Positions 45,131-57,878 of a stretch of DNA of 64,000 nucleotides are shown piece after piece; the first letter of the stretch is position 1; each line of letters begins with the position of its first letter. The stretch is from Elymus sibiricus (taxonomy: Eukaryota; Streptophyta; Magnoliopsida; Poales; Poaceae). The notes beneath the pieces are model-generated. The model saw only the letters and a list, made by a program, of their open reading frames with translations, was not told the DNA's origin and did no database searches. The translations under genes were made by a program, and so were the position numbers. The stretch is taken from positions 368,543,720 to 368,607,719 of the forward strand of contig CM077671.1 in the NCBI GenBank assembly GCA_039707655.1, written 5' to 3'.

Positions 45131-46203
45131 CAACCATATATAGGTGTCGAACTGTTGATCGATGTTGGTGTGACATGGGCTTGAACTGGTTAGATGGACA
45201 ACCTAGGAACATGCGAGTATGTAGCCAGTGGGCCTGCAGTAGTACATGTAGTTCGCCTTGAATTCCTTGAACTACATTTCAGTTCGTGTTTTTGATCTTC
45301 TCACTGTAGATCAATATCCTATCAGTGGACATTTTGTGCCGAAATAGTATGCCAATTTTTTTGTATCACTCCTAGCAAAGGTTTGGATTTTGGTTTGAGT
45401 TTTTTTATCCGTCTCCCAACGAGATGGCCAAAATTTAGTTATTTAAGAAATAAACATGTTTTACTGGTGCTTATTTGTAAAGGACATACGCTTAATTATG
45501 CATTCCTTTTGTAAAGATAAGCACGGTTGCTTAAGAAAAATTCTTGTTATTTCACTAAGCACTTTCCTAACCACCATGCATTGTACAAGGCCTTATAGAA
45601 ATCTCCACCTCATATGTTGGCTCTTCATTACTCAATATAATAATACAAAAAATGTTGGTCCTCCCTCATTCAAACACATGGCCATTCCTAAGAATTCAGG
45701 GGCCGGATCAAAATAAGGACCCACACCCCTTATATAATATAAGCATGAAAATGTGAACATACATGCATGCATGTGATGTTATTAATATTAAAATGCTCCA
45801 CAAGCAACTTTATTTCAAAAAGCATACATATTAATTTTATTTTTTATTTTAAAATTTTGACATATAAAGTCACAATGATTGCGTTGATATAAACCTCATC
45901 CAGACTTTCATTGATGGCACAAGTGCGTCGGCGTGAGTTGACTAAGAGAGATGCACAAGTAATGTGGCATGGCCACGGCGAGCGGGAGGGATCGCCACGA
46001 GGAGCAGAGTTAGTTGGATGGACGCCTCCTTGAGGATTGGAGCAACTTCAAGTGGCGGGGGAGCGAGATGCTTCGCCTGGCGTGGGATCTGCAGGAGTGC
46101 TTGCGATGGTTTCACAGGGATATCAATCTTATCTAGTAATTTCTTCTCTCAATGCATAAAGCTGCTAAAGCATTAACATTTCTTCGCGAACATATATAAT
46201 CAT
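45131..46203. other. Intergenic, AT-rich, no supported gene
   Basis: Short frames only, for example 45456-45716 on the plus strand, with no recognisable domain. Confidence 0.35.
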
Positions 46204-46228
46204 CCCCCCCCCCCCCCCCCCCCCCCCT
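46204..46228. repeat. Poly(C) tract, about 25 bases
   Basis: An uninterrupted run of C followed by further C-rich sequence to about 46242. The complementary G strand could form G-quadruplex structure. The length should be treated as approximate because such runs are error-prone in sequencing. Confidence 0.9.
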
Positions 46229-47649
46229 TCCCCTCCCCCCCTTTTTGTCTCACTGTCAGATGCATACTTTTTTGTTAACACGACAATGTGAAAATAAAGG
46301 GAGAATTAATAATTGAAATCTAGCCAAAATCTACCAAGGTACGGTATCAACCTAATAAAGAATACTACCGATTATCGCATCCATCGTAGTAACGACAATG
46401 ACAAATATACATCTGTAACCCGTGTTCATCTAATTGATTATCAATACCTTATTGTAACAATTAAGACAACATGACTCAATATTCAGTATTGACCATTGTC
46501 TATACATCTTACCAATCAAGGCAAAATCGCTATGGTTTAGTTGCCTATAATACCTTTTTCAGAATGACCTCTTGCCGCTTAGAGTGAAGATTGACGATGT
46601 TACGTGACTGTGAGGGCGAGGCAAGGGCGGGTGGGGCAGACGGCGATTATGTACCGCCCGCAGCAACACCTGCAGCCAATTTGTGGTGGGCCAGCCCACT
46701 TCCACGTGGTAACATCATGCTGACATCACACGTGTTTGTTTACTTTTGTGTATACTTTGAAAAATGCTAAATACATATTTTATGGAAAATAAAAAATTTA
46801 AAATAGTGTTCATCGTGCATTTAAAAAATGTAAATGTAGGGTAAAAGAAATGTTTGCTCTACTTTTAGATAATGTTTCTTAAAACAAAACATTTGAATTT
46901 TTTTTCTTTCAAGCATGTTTATGTGAAATTATAAAACAATGATATACAATGTAATTTTCTTTTGTAGTGCAAACAATATATTTCATACCTTTCAAAAAAA
47001 TGTATGTTCCACTTAAAGAAAGGTTCATGCGTTTTAAACAAAATGTTTGTGACATTTAGAAAACAAATTTTTATCCAATGTAATAAATGGATCGCATAGT
47101 TAAAAAAATGTTCCATATTTTAAAATATGTATATCGGCATGTTTTTGAAAAACTACTTAGCACATATTTGAAAAAATATGTTTAAAACAAGTATTTAAAA
47201 ATATTAATGATAAAAGATTTAAATATATACGCACAAATGTCTTAGGCATATACCAAAAATATACAATGTGTATGAAAGAAAGTAGACATTAAAACATCTA
47301 TTTTGCTAAGAATGTTAAACATGTGTTTTAAAAACATTAACTGAGTACAACAAATATGTTCCTCCTACCATGCTTATGAAATATGTATTGGAAAAAGTAC
47401 AAAAAGAAGAAAACCGAAGAAAAAAAGAAGGAAAACCGAGAATGAAACAAGGGAAATGAAAAAACCAAGGAAAAACCAAAATGAAAACCATGCGGAACAA
47501 ATGAAACAGAAAAAGAATTGTCTATAGCAGTGAGCCAGACATGATCTCCGGCGCCAGAGGTGAGGCCAAGCTATATCAGCAGGCGATGGTGTTTAGGGTG
47601 TGGCAAAAAGGCGTCGGACCACTCCAAACTCTTGGATCGTGGATTCGTG
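46229..47649. other. AT-rich low-complexity region
   Basis: From about 46740 the sequence is dominated by degenerate AAAATGTT/AACATTTT-type words, then at 47395-47515 by an A-rich block with GAAAACC words. A similar word bias is seen at 48840-49480, on the other side of the TIR element. No gene. Confidence 0.5.
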
Positions 47650-47658
47650 GGTCATCAT

Positions 47659-48810
47659 CACCCCGGGCGTAGTTTTTTCGGTCTTTCAAAAATTCGGTCT
47701 TTCATAATTGAAGACCGAAATAATTTCGGTCTTTTCGGTTCTTCACTATTCGGTCTTCGGTTTTTACAATTCGGTCTTCGGTCCCGACCAAACAGACCAA
47801 ATTAATTGCTAGAACTCAGATTTATATTACTTTCAGTAACAATTGTATTCAAACTACATAGAACAGAGGTACATGTATGTACAAAGGTGTGTGTACAGAG
47901 ACAACACATGTTTGTATAGAGGTGCATGTGTACATAAGAAAAATTCAAAAAAGTAACACTTGTATGCAATCTGCATGAAATACAATACGCCACATGTATG
48001 TACAAAGATATGCAGCGAGCACACTTGACTGCTGGAAATGGTGCATGTGCATGTAGTGTCTACGAGCAATCTGAACTTATTTGAAATGAACCAACGAACT
48101 CAGAAGTCAGAAGGATGGCGAAGAGAGGAAGGCTCCTTGTGCGATTGATCGATCCTTTGCTTGGGCATTGCTTTGCCCCCCATCCCCTCTGCTTGTACAT
48201 CACAGAACATTGGCAGGCGGCGAGCTTGCTCACCTTGAGCTGCGAGGTGGAGCATGGGGCGGCGAGCTGGCGACCCGCGTTGAAGAGGACTGGACGGAGC
48301 GACGCAGACGCGTGACGCGACGCACGGGGCACCACCAGTCCCGGGCGGATACTGGTCGTGGTCATCATGCCGTCACCAGTCCCGGGCACGGCTCGCGGCG
48401 CCGGGATTCATGGTCAGGGCGGGCGGCAGCTCGGTGTGGCGGTCGTCCTCGTCCTCGTCCCGGGCACAGCGGCGGCCGGTGGCGGGGGGCTAGGGTTTGT
48501 CGCGGCGGGCGGCGAGAGAAATTGGGGAACGGGAGTCGGGAGTGAAGCGGTGGCTGATTCCTCCTGTGAATCGTGAGGTGAGGCTGAACGAGGTGAGCTT
48601 GTGCGTGGTGTGTGGGCTGGTCGGATGGGCCTCTTGTGTATGGGCTTTTATAGTTCGGTCTTTTCGGGCTATTCCGTCTACAAACGACATGACCGAACAG
48701 ATCGTAACAAATTCTGTCTTCTATTTGTGCTGACCGTTTTTAATTCGGTCTTTTATAGTTCGGTCTTTTCGGGTTCGGTCTTCGGTCTTCGGTTTTTATG
48801 CCCGGGCTGA
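47659..48810. mobile_element. TIR element with 9-bp direct repeat, superfamily uncertain
   Basis: Flanked by GGTCATCAT on both sides (47650-47658, 48811-48819). Its ends are CACCCCGGGCGTAG and, inverted, TCAGCCCGGGCATAA, a short inverted repeat. Both ends carry several direct copies of TTCGGTCTT. 1,152 bases with a GC-rich centre and no transposase. A 9-bp duplication suggests Mutator; the CA start and short TIR would suit hAT. Confidence 0.65.
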
Positions 48811-48819
48811 GGTCATCAT

Positions 48820-49890
48820 ATGTGGGTGCGCCCAGATTTTTTTTCCTTTGAAATGCATGACAGACAATTTCTAAATACACATCAAACATAGTTTGGAAAT
48901 GAACATTTTCTAAATACACACGAATGTTTCTAAAGCCTCTATACTGCCTGTAGGGCGCTGAGAGTCAGTGATACTGGGTAATTGTGTTGTCGGTTTTGTA
49001 TTAAAACTCTATACATTTTAAAAACATTCAAAAATTTAGAAAATAGTTAATTTATAATAGTGTTTGAAAATGCTGTAGAATTTTCCGGAATTTTTTGAGA
49101 GTGTTCCTAAATTTGAAAAATGGTCTTGAATTTCGAAAACATGTTCACTAATTAGAAAAATGTCCATGTATTATTTTTAAGAATTTAAAACATATATTTA
49201 ATTTTATCAATGATTTTGTTCTATGAAATTTATAAAATGTTCTCTTAACTTTATAAAATGTTCGCAAATATCATTTTTATGAATCTTAATAATATTTACA
49301 AAATTTATAAAATGTTATCCAAACTTGAAACATTTTTATGAAATTAAATACGTGTGTGAATTTTAAAAATGTTCATGATTTTTAAAAAGTTTCTGAAATT
49401 CGAGAAAATTTTCTATGAGTTTAAGAACTGTTCTATAATTTCAAAATGGAGAAAAATCAACCAGGAAAGGTTGGAGAACGTACCTTCCAAAACCGGTAGC
49501 AAGAGGGAAGCATTCGCCCGACATAATATAGTATGCAGTACGCATAAGGGCCGACCGACAAAAGTGTTGCATGTGGTGTAGGATCTGCGTTTGCATGACT
49601 ACAATTGCCCTATCGCAGCCCACGAGCCCTGAGAATCATAACTCCAGCGTAATTTCAGTGCTTTACTATTTAAAATAATTTCTAAACTTTTAAAACATTT
49701 TGGAATTGAAAAAGTAAATTTCAAAAAATGTTCCCACATTAAATAAAATCTTAGGTCTATGTTGGCACTAACAGAAAGTTTGTAATTGTTTTGACCTAAA
49801 GCAAAAAGATTCATTACAAAACTATAAATATTCTAACAATTATTCCAAATCTAAAAATAGAAATTAGAAAAACAAAACAAAACAAAAAAG
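48820..49890. other. AT-rich low-complexity region
   Basis: Runs of degenerate AAAATGTTC(A)/TTTTAAAAA words between 48840 and 49480, then ordinary AT-rich DNA. No gene seen. Confidence 0.5.
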
Positions 49891-49894
49891 AGAA

Positions 49895-50206
49895 AATACA
49901 GCTTTAGTCCCGATTGGTGCTACCAGCCGGGACTAAAAGGCCCCTTCCCGCGCGGAATTTGGGCCGCCGAAAAGATGGGCCATTTGTTCCGGTTGGTATC
50001 ACCAACCGGGATTAAAGGGTAGTTATTTAGTCTCGGTTGGTAGCACCAACCGGGACTAAAGGTCTTTAGTCCCGGTTGGAGTCACGAACCGGGACTAAAG
50101 CTCTTTAGTGTATATAAGCACACACTTGGAAAAATTCCCCAACCTCTCCCATTCTCCCCCGACGCCGATGCCCTGCCCCGATGCCATCAGGCTGCTGCTC
50201 GTCGCC
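49895..50206 (+). mobile_element. CACTA promoter fragment with palindromic repeats, truncated by a Gypsy LTR
   Basis: Contains hairpins with arms CTTTAGTCCCGGTTGG and complements from about 49902 to 50101, followed on the plus strand by a TATA box (GTATATAAG near 50109-50117) and a C-rich leader. This is the layout of the promoters in the complete CACTA at 3197-14131, in the opposite orientation. No CACTA terminus or coding part is present. The right edge is cut exactly by the Gypsy LTR terminus at 50207. Confidence 0.75.
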
Positions 50207-50821
50207 TGTCAGGACCGGTTTCTCAATAACAAGATTATTGAAAAATCGACCTTTTTGTCAGACCAGCACCAAAAATAATTCGTATTGATAGACACATCCT
50301 TGATACAGAAATCCAGTAGCATTTAATATCTTACAGGGTTGAGCAGAGGTCGCTCAACAATTTATTACAAACACACCAATACTGCACGTAAAGGCGGATA
50401 TGACACACTGGATATGGTGGCATGACTACTGGCTCGCAAAATAACGAGGTGGCGGGTATGTCACAGTGGAGCGGGTGACATGACACTACTATCTTACAAC
50501 TCGCCAAGCGTCGGAGTGAGGCTTGACGATTTATTAGGGTAGCGGAAGCGTGAACAACACGAGTGACAGACGCCAGGATCGCAAGGGACTGACTGAGACT
50601 CCACTAGGCGTCAGACTCGCTATCAAACTCTTCATCCAAAAGATCGCCTTCATCAACATCTGGCCAAATCAACAAGCCAGGTGAGTACTTTGAATGTACT
50701 CGCAAGACAGTTTGGACATAAGATATAACAAATGCAAACAAGATGCACATGAGTAGGTTAGTGATACACACAGGTATTTAAATTATCATGGCAAGACAAA
50801 TAAAAGGAAGTCGGGCGGTAG

Positions 50822-52569
50822 TGTTGGGGATCGTAGCAGAATTCAAAAAATTTCCTACGCATCACCAAGATCAATCTATGGAGAAGACCAGCAACGAGAG
50901 AGATGGGAGTGCATCTTCATACCTTTGAAGATCGCAAAGCGGAAGCGTTACAAGAACGCGGTTGGTGGAGTCGTACTCGTAGAGATTCAGATCGCGGTGG
51001 ATTCCGATCTAAGCGCCGAACAACGGCGCCTCCGCGTTCAACACACGTGCAGCCCGGTGACGTCTCCAACACCTTGATTCAGCAAGGGGGAAGGAGAGGT
51101 TGGGGAAGAACTCTAGCAGCAGCACGACGGCGTGGTGGTGGTGGAGCTGGTGGCAATCCGGCAGGGCTTCGCCAAGCTCTACGGAGGAGGAGGAGGTGTA
51201 GGGAGGGGAGGGCTGCGCCAAGGGCTGTGTTGCAGCTCCTATGCGCCTCCCCACTATATAGAGGGGTGGAGGGGGCTGGTTTCTTGCCCTCCAAGTCCAT
51301 TGGGGCGTTGGCAAAGGTGGGAGGAAAGAAATCCCATCCTTTCCCTTCCCCACCGATTGTTATCCCCCCTTTTTAGGGATCTTGATCTTATCCCTTTGGG
51401 ATATGATCTTATTCCTTCTAAGGGGGGATCTTGGTGCGCCTTGACCAGGGGTGTGGGGCCTTGCCCCCACTACCCACGTTCATGTGGGTCCCCCCATGCA
51501 GGTGGGCCCCACTTCGGAACCTTCTAGAACCTTCCCGGTACAATACCGAAAAATCCCGAACATTTTCCGGTGGCCAAAATAGGACTTCCCATATATAAAT
51601 CTTTACCTACGGACCATTCCGGAACTCCTCGTGACGTCCGGGATCTCATTCGGGACTCCGAACAACTTTCGGTAACCACATATACGATTCCCATCTTAAA
51701 CCTAGCGTCACCGAACCTTAAGTGTGTAGACCCTACGGGTTCGGGAACCATGCAGACATGACCGAGACACCTCTCCGGCCAATAACCAATAGCGGGATCT
51801 GGATACCCATATTGGCTCCCACATGTTCCACGATGATCTCATCGTATGAACCACGATGTCGGGGATTCAGTTAATCCCGTATGCAATTCCCTTTGTCCAT
51901 CGGTATATCACTTGCCCGAGATTCGATCGTCGGTATCCCTATACCTTGTTCAATCTCGTTACCGGCAAGTATCTTTACTCGTTCCGTAACACATGATCCC
52001 GTGACTAACTCTTTAGTCACATTGAGCTCGTTATGATGATGCATTACCGAGTGGGCCCAGAGATACCTCTTCGTCACACGGAGTGACAAATCCCAGTCTC
52101 GATTCGTGCCAACCCAACAGACACTTTCGGAGATACCTGTAGTGCACCTTTATAGTCACCCAGTTACGTTGTGACGTTTGATACACCCAAAGTATTCCTA
52201 CGGTATCCGGGAGTTGCACAATCTCATGGTCTAAGGAAATGATACTTGACATTAGAAAAGCTTTAGCAGACAAACTACACGATCTTGTGCTATGCTTAGG
52301 ATTGGGTCTTGTCCATCACATCATTCTCCTAATGATGTGATCCCGTTATCAACGACATCCAATGTCCATGGTCAGGAAACCATAACCATCTATTGATCAA
52401 CGAGCTAGTCAACTAGAGGCTCACTAGGGACATGTTGTGGTCTATGTATTCACACATGTATTACGGTTTCCGGTTAATACAATTATAGCATAAACAATAG
52501 ACAATTATCATGAACAAGGAAATATAATAATAACCATTTTATTATTGCCTCTAGGGCATATTTCCAACA
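50822..52569 (-). repeat. 3' LTR of Copia element B
   Basis: From TGTTGGGGATCG to ATTTCCAACA. It has a TATA-like CTATATAG on the minus strand near 51254-51261. Confidence 0.97.
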
Positions 52570-52582
52570 GTCTCCCACTTGC
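52570..52582 (-). other. Polypurine tract of Copia element B
   Basis: GCAAGTGGGAGAC on the minus strand, adjacent to the 3' LTR. Confidence 0.85.
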
Positions 52583-52601
52583 ACTAGAGTCAATAATCTA
52601 T

Positions 52602-55600
52602 TTACATTGTGATGAATCGAACACCCATAGAGTTCTGGTGTTGATCATGTTTTGCTCGTGGAAGAGGTTTAGTCAACGGATCTGCAACATTTTGATCTGT
52701 ATGCACTTTACAAATATCTATATCTCCATCCTGGATGTAACCACGAATGGAGTTGAAGCGGCGCTTGATGTGCTTGGTCTTCTTGTCAAACCTGGGCTCC
52801 TTGGCAATGGCAATAGCTCCAGTGTTGTCACAGAAGAGAGTCATCGGTCCCGACGCACTGGGAATCACTCCTAGGTCGGTGATGAACTCCTTCATCCAGA
52901 CTCCTTCCTGTGCCGCTTCCGAAGCAGCTATGTACTCCGCTTCACATATAGATGCTGCCACGACGCTCTGCTTGCAACTGCACCAGCTGACTGCCCCACC
53001 ATTCAAAATATACACGTATCCGGTTTGTGACTTGGAGTCATCCGGATCTGTGTCGAAGCTAGCATCGACGTAACCCTTTACGACGAGCTCTTTGGCACCT
53101 CCATAAACGAGAAACATATCCTTAGTCCTTTTTAGGTACTTAAGGATGTTCTTGACCGCTGTCCAGTGCTCCAACCCGGGATCACTTTGGTACCTCCCTA
53201 CCAAACTTATGGCAAGGTTCACATCAGGTCTGGTACACAACATGGCATACATAATAGAGCCTATGGCTGAGGCATAGGGGATGACACTCATCTTTTCTCT
53301 ATCTTCTGCCGTGGTCGGGCATTGAGCTGTGCTCAATCTCACACCTTGTAACACAGGCAAGAACCCCTTCTTGGACTGATCCATATTGAAATTCTTCAAT
53401 ATCTTGTCGAGGTATGTGCTTTGTGAAAGACCAATGAGACGTCTCGATCTATCTCTATAGATCTTGATGCCTAATATGTAAGCAGCTTCTCCAAGGTCCT
53501 TCATTGAAAAACACGTATTCAAGTAGGCCTTTATGCTTTCCAAAAGTTCTATATCATTTCCCATCAACAATATGTCATCCACATATAAAATGAGAAATGC
53601 TACAGAGCTCCCACTCACTTTCTTGTAAATACAGGCTTCTCCATAAGTCTGTATAAACCCAAACGCTTTGATCACCTCATCAAAGCGAATGTTCCAACTC
53701 TGAGATGCTTGCACCAGCCCATAGATGGAGCGCTGGAGCTTGCATACCTTGTTAGCATTTTCGGGATCGACAAAACCTTCCAGCTACAGTTCTTCCTTAA
53801 GGAAACCGTTAAGGAATGCCGTTTTGACGTCCATTTGCCAGATCTCATAATCATAAAATGCGGCAACTGCTAAGATTATTCGGACGGACTTCAGCATCGC
53901 TACGGGTGAGAAGGTCTCATCGTAGTCAACTCCTTGAACTTGTCGATAACCCTTAGCGACAAGCCGAGCCTTATAGACGGTCACATTACCATCCGCGTCA
54001 GTCTTCTTCTTAAAGACCCATTTATTTTCTATGGCTCGCCGATCATCGGGCAAGTCCACCAAAGTCCACACTTTGTTCTCATACATGGATCCAATCTCGG
54101 ATTTCATGGCTTCACGCCATTTGTTGGAATCCGGGCCCTCCATGGCTTCTTCATAGTTCGAAGGTTCACTGTTGTCTAACAACATGACTTCCAGGACAGG
54201 GTTGCCGTACCACTCTGGTGCGGAACGTGTTCTTGTGGACCTACGAAGTTCCGTAGCAACTTGATCCAAAGTTTCATGATCATCATCATTAACTTCCTCT
54301 CTAATCGGTGCAGGCACCGCAGAAACAATTTCTTGCGCTGCGCTACTCTCCGGTTCGATAGGGGGTACAATTACCTCATCAAGTTCTACTTTCCTCCCAC
54401 TCACTCCTTTAGAGAGAAACTCTTTCTCTAGAAAGGATCCATTCTTGGCAACAAAGAACTAGCCTTCGGATCTGAGGTAGAAGGTATACCCAATAGTTTC
54501 CTTAGGGTATGCTATGAAGACGCACTTTTCCGATTTGGGTTCGAGCTTTTCAGGTTGAAGTTTCTTGACATAAGCATTGCATCCCCAAACTTTCAGAAAC
54601 GACAGCTTAGGTTTCTTCCCAAACCATAATTCATACGGTGTCGTCTCAACGGACTTAGACGGTGCCCTATTTAAAGTGAATGCGGCAGCCTCTAATGCAT
54701 ATCCCCAAAATGATAGCGGTAAATCAGTAAGAGACATCATAGATCGCACCATATCCAATAGAGTACGATTACGACGTTCGGACACACCATTACGCTGAGG
54801 TGTGCCAGGTGGCGTGAGTTGTGAAACAATTCCACATTTTCTTAAGTGCGTGCCAAACTCGTGACTCAAATATTCTCCTCCACGATCAGATCGTAAGAAT
54901 TTTATTTTCTTGTCACGTTGATTCTCTACCTCACTCTGAAATTCCTTGAACCTTTCAAAGGTCTCAGACTTCTGTTTCATTAAATAGACATACCCATATC
55001 TGCTTAAGTCATCAGTGAGGGTGAGAACATAACGATAACCACAGCGAGCCTCAACGCTCATTGGACCGCATACATCGGTATGTATTATTTCCAATAAGTT
55101 GGTCACTCGCTCCATTGTTCCGGAGAACGGAGTCTTAGTCACCTTGCCCATGAGGCATGGTTCGCACGTGTCAAATGATTCATAATCAAGATACTCCAAA
55201 AGTCCATCTGTATGGAGTTTCTTCATGCGTTTGACACCAATATGACCAAGGCGGCAGTGCCACAAGTATGTGGGACTATCATTATCAACCTTACATCGTT
55301 TGGTATTCACACTATGAATATGTGTAACATTACGTTCGAGATTCAATAAAAATAAACCATTGACCAGCGGGGCATGACCATAAAACATATCACTCATATA
55401 AATAGAACAACCATTATTCTCAGATTTAAATGAGTAGCCATCTCGCATCAAATGAGATCCAGATACAATGTTCATGCTCAAAGCTGGTACTAAATAACAA
55501 TTATTGAGGTTTAAAACTAATCCCGAAGGTAGATGTAGAGGTAGCGTGCCGATGGCGATCACATCGACCTTGGAACCATTCCCGATGCGCATCGTCACCT

Positions 55601-56585
55601 CGTCCTTCGCCAGTCTCCGCTTATTCCGTAGCTCCTGTTTCGAGTTACATATATGAGCAACCGCACCGGTATCAAATACCCAGGAGCTACTACGAGTGCT
55701 GGTAAGGTACACATCAATAACATGTATATCATATATACCTTTGACGTTGCCGGCCTTCTTATCTGCTAAGTACTTGGGGCAGTTCCGCTTCTAGTGACCG
55801 GTTCCCTTGCAATGAAAGCACTCAGTCTCAGGCTTGGGTCCATTCTTAGGCTTCTTCTTCCCGGCAACTGATTTACCAGGCGCGGCAACTGCTTTGCCGT
55901 CCTTCTTTGAGCTCTTCTTACCCTTGCCTTTCTTGAAACTAGTGGTCTTATTCACCATCAACACTTGATGTTCCTTTTTGATTTCCACCTCCGCTGATTT
56001 CAGCATAGAATATAACTCGGGAATAGACTTCTCCATCCCTTGCATATTGTAGTTCATCACAAAGCTCTTGTAGCTAGGTGGAAGCGACTGGAGGATTCTG
56101 TCAATAACTGAGTCATCCGGAAGATTAACTCCCAGCTGAGACAAGCGGTTGTGCAACCCAGACATTCTGAGTATGTGCTCGCTGACAGAACTATTCTCCT
56201 CCATCTTACAACTAAAGAACTTGTCAGAGACTTCATATCTCTCAACCCGGGCATGAGCTTGGAAGACCATCCTCAGCTCTTGGAACATCTCATATGCTCC
56301 GTGTTGCTCAAAACGCTTTTGAAGCCTCGGTTCTAAGCTGTAAAGCATGCCGCACTGAACCAGGGAGTAATCATCAGTACGCGACTGCCAGGCGTTCATA
56401 ACGTCTTGAGTTGCTGGGAAAATGGGTGGGTCACCTAGCGGTGCATCAAGAACATAGGCTTTCTTGGAAGCTATGAGGATGATCCTCAAGTTACGGACCC
56501 AGTCCGTATAATTGCTTCCATCATTTTTCAGCTTGGTTTTCTCTAGGAACGCGTTGAAGTTGAGGGCAACATTAGCGTGGGCCAT
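52602..56585 (-). pseudogene. Copia gag-pol polyprotein of element B, one frame with three TAG stops
   Basis: A single reading frame of about 1,328 codons runs from ATG 56585 to the stop at 52602 with no frameshift. Domains in order: gag, zinc knuckle (CFHCKGTGH...), protease (WVFDTGAVAH), integrase with an intact HHCC finger (WHCRLGHIG ... CEPCLMGK), reverse transcriptase (LYVDDILLMG) and RNase H. The frame is closed at 55793-55791 (TAG for the Trp of the zinc knuckle, compared with element A), 54461-54459 (between integrase and reverse transcriptase) and 53786-53784 (in reverse transcriptase, beside a small deletion relative to element A). It cannot be translated through as read. Otherwise the domains look well preserved. 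Confidence 0.96.
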
Positions 56586-57865
56586 TGGATCTACAAGATA
56601 GATTGTAAAGACAATTTTTTTTAGACTAAGTTCATGATAATTAAGTTCATCTAATCAAATTATTTAATGAACTCCCACTCAGATAGACATCCCTCTAGTC
56701 ATCTAAGTGACACATGATCCATATCAACTAGGCCGTGTCCGATCATCACGTGAGACGGACTAGTCATCAATGGTGAACATCTCCATGTTGATCGTATCTT
56801 CTATACGACTCATGTTCGACCTTTTGGTCTCTCGTGTTCCGAGGCCATGTCTGTACATGCTAGGCTCGTCAAGTCAACCTAAGTGTTTTGCGTGTGTAAA
56901 TCTGGCTTACACCCGTTGTATGCGAACGTGAGAATCTATCACACCCGATCATCATGTGGTGCTTCGAAACAACGATCCTTCGCAACGGTGCACTCTTGGG
57001 GGGAACACATTTCTTGAAATTTTAGTGAGGGATCATCTTACTTATGCTACCGTCGTTCTAAGCGAAAAAGATGTATAAACATGATAAACATCACATGCAA
57101 ATCACAAAGTGACATGATATGGCCAATATCATCTTGCGCCTTTGATCTCCATCTTTGGGCACGGCATGATCACCATCTTCACCGGCATGACACCATGATC
57201 TCCATCATCATGATCTCCATCATCGTGTCTTCATGAAGCTGTCTCACCAACTATTACTTCTACTACTATGGCTAACGGTTAGCAATAAAGTAAAGTAATT
57301 ACATGGCGTTTTTGATTGACACGCAGGTCATACAATAAATTAAGACAACTCCTATGGCTCCTGCCGGTTGTCATACTCATCGACATGCAAGTCGTGATTC
57401 CTATTACAAGAACATGATCAATCTCATACATCACATATATATCATCACATTCTTTTGGCCATATCACATCACATGGCATACCCTGCAAAAACAAGTCAGA
57501 CGTTCTTCTACTTATTGTTGCATGTTTTACGTGGCTGCTATGGGTTTCTAGCAAGAACGTTTCTTACCTACGCAAAACCACAACGGTGATATGCCAATTT
57601 CTATTTACCCTTCATAAGGACCCTTTTCATCGAATCCGATCCGACTAAAGTGGGAGAGACAGACACCCGCCAGCCACCTTATGCATCAAGTGCATGTTAG
57701 TCGGTGGAACCAGTCTCGCGTAAGCGTACGCGTAAGGTCTGTCCGGGCCGCTTCATCCCACAATACCGCCGAATCAAGATAAGACTAGTAACGGCAAGCA
57801 AATTGACAAATCAACGCCCACAACAATTGTGTTCTACTCGTGCATGGAATCTACGCATAGACCTA
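56586..57865 (-). other. Untranslated leader of Copia element B
   Basis: Between the primer binding site and the gag ATG. It is similar in order to the leader of element A. Confidence 0.75.
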
Positions 57866-57877
57866 GCTCTGATACCA
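57866..57877 (-). other. Primer binding site of Copia element B
   Basis: TGGTATCAGAGC on the minus strand, one base from the 5' LTR, complementary to initiator tRNA-Met. Confidence 0.93.
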
Positions 57878-57878
57878 C

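Noticed and set aside
50903..51376. 157-codon frame repeated at 57960-58433
   Set aside because: LTR sequence of Copia element B, not a gene family.
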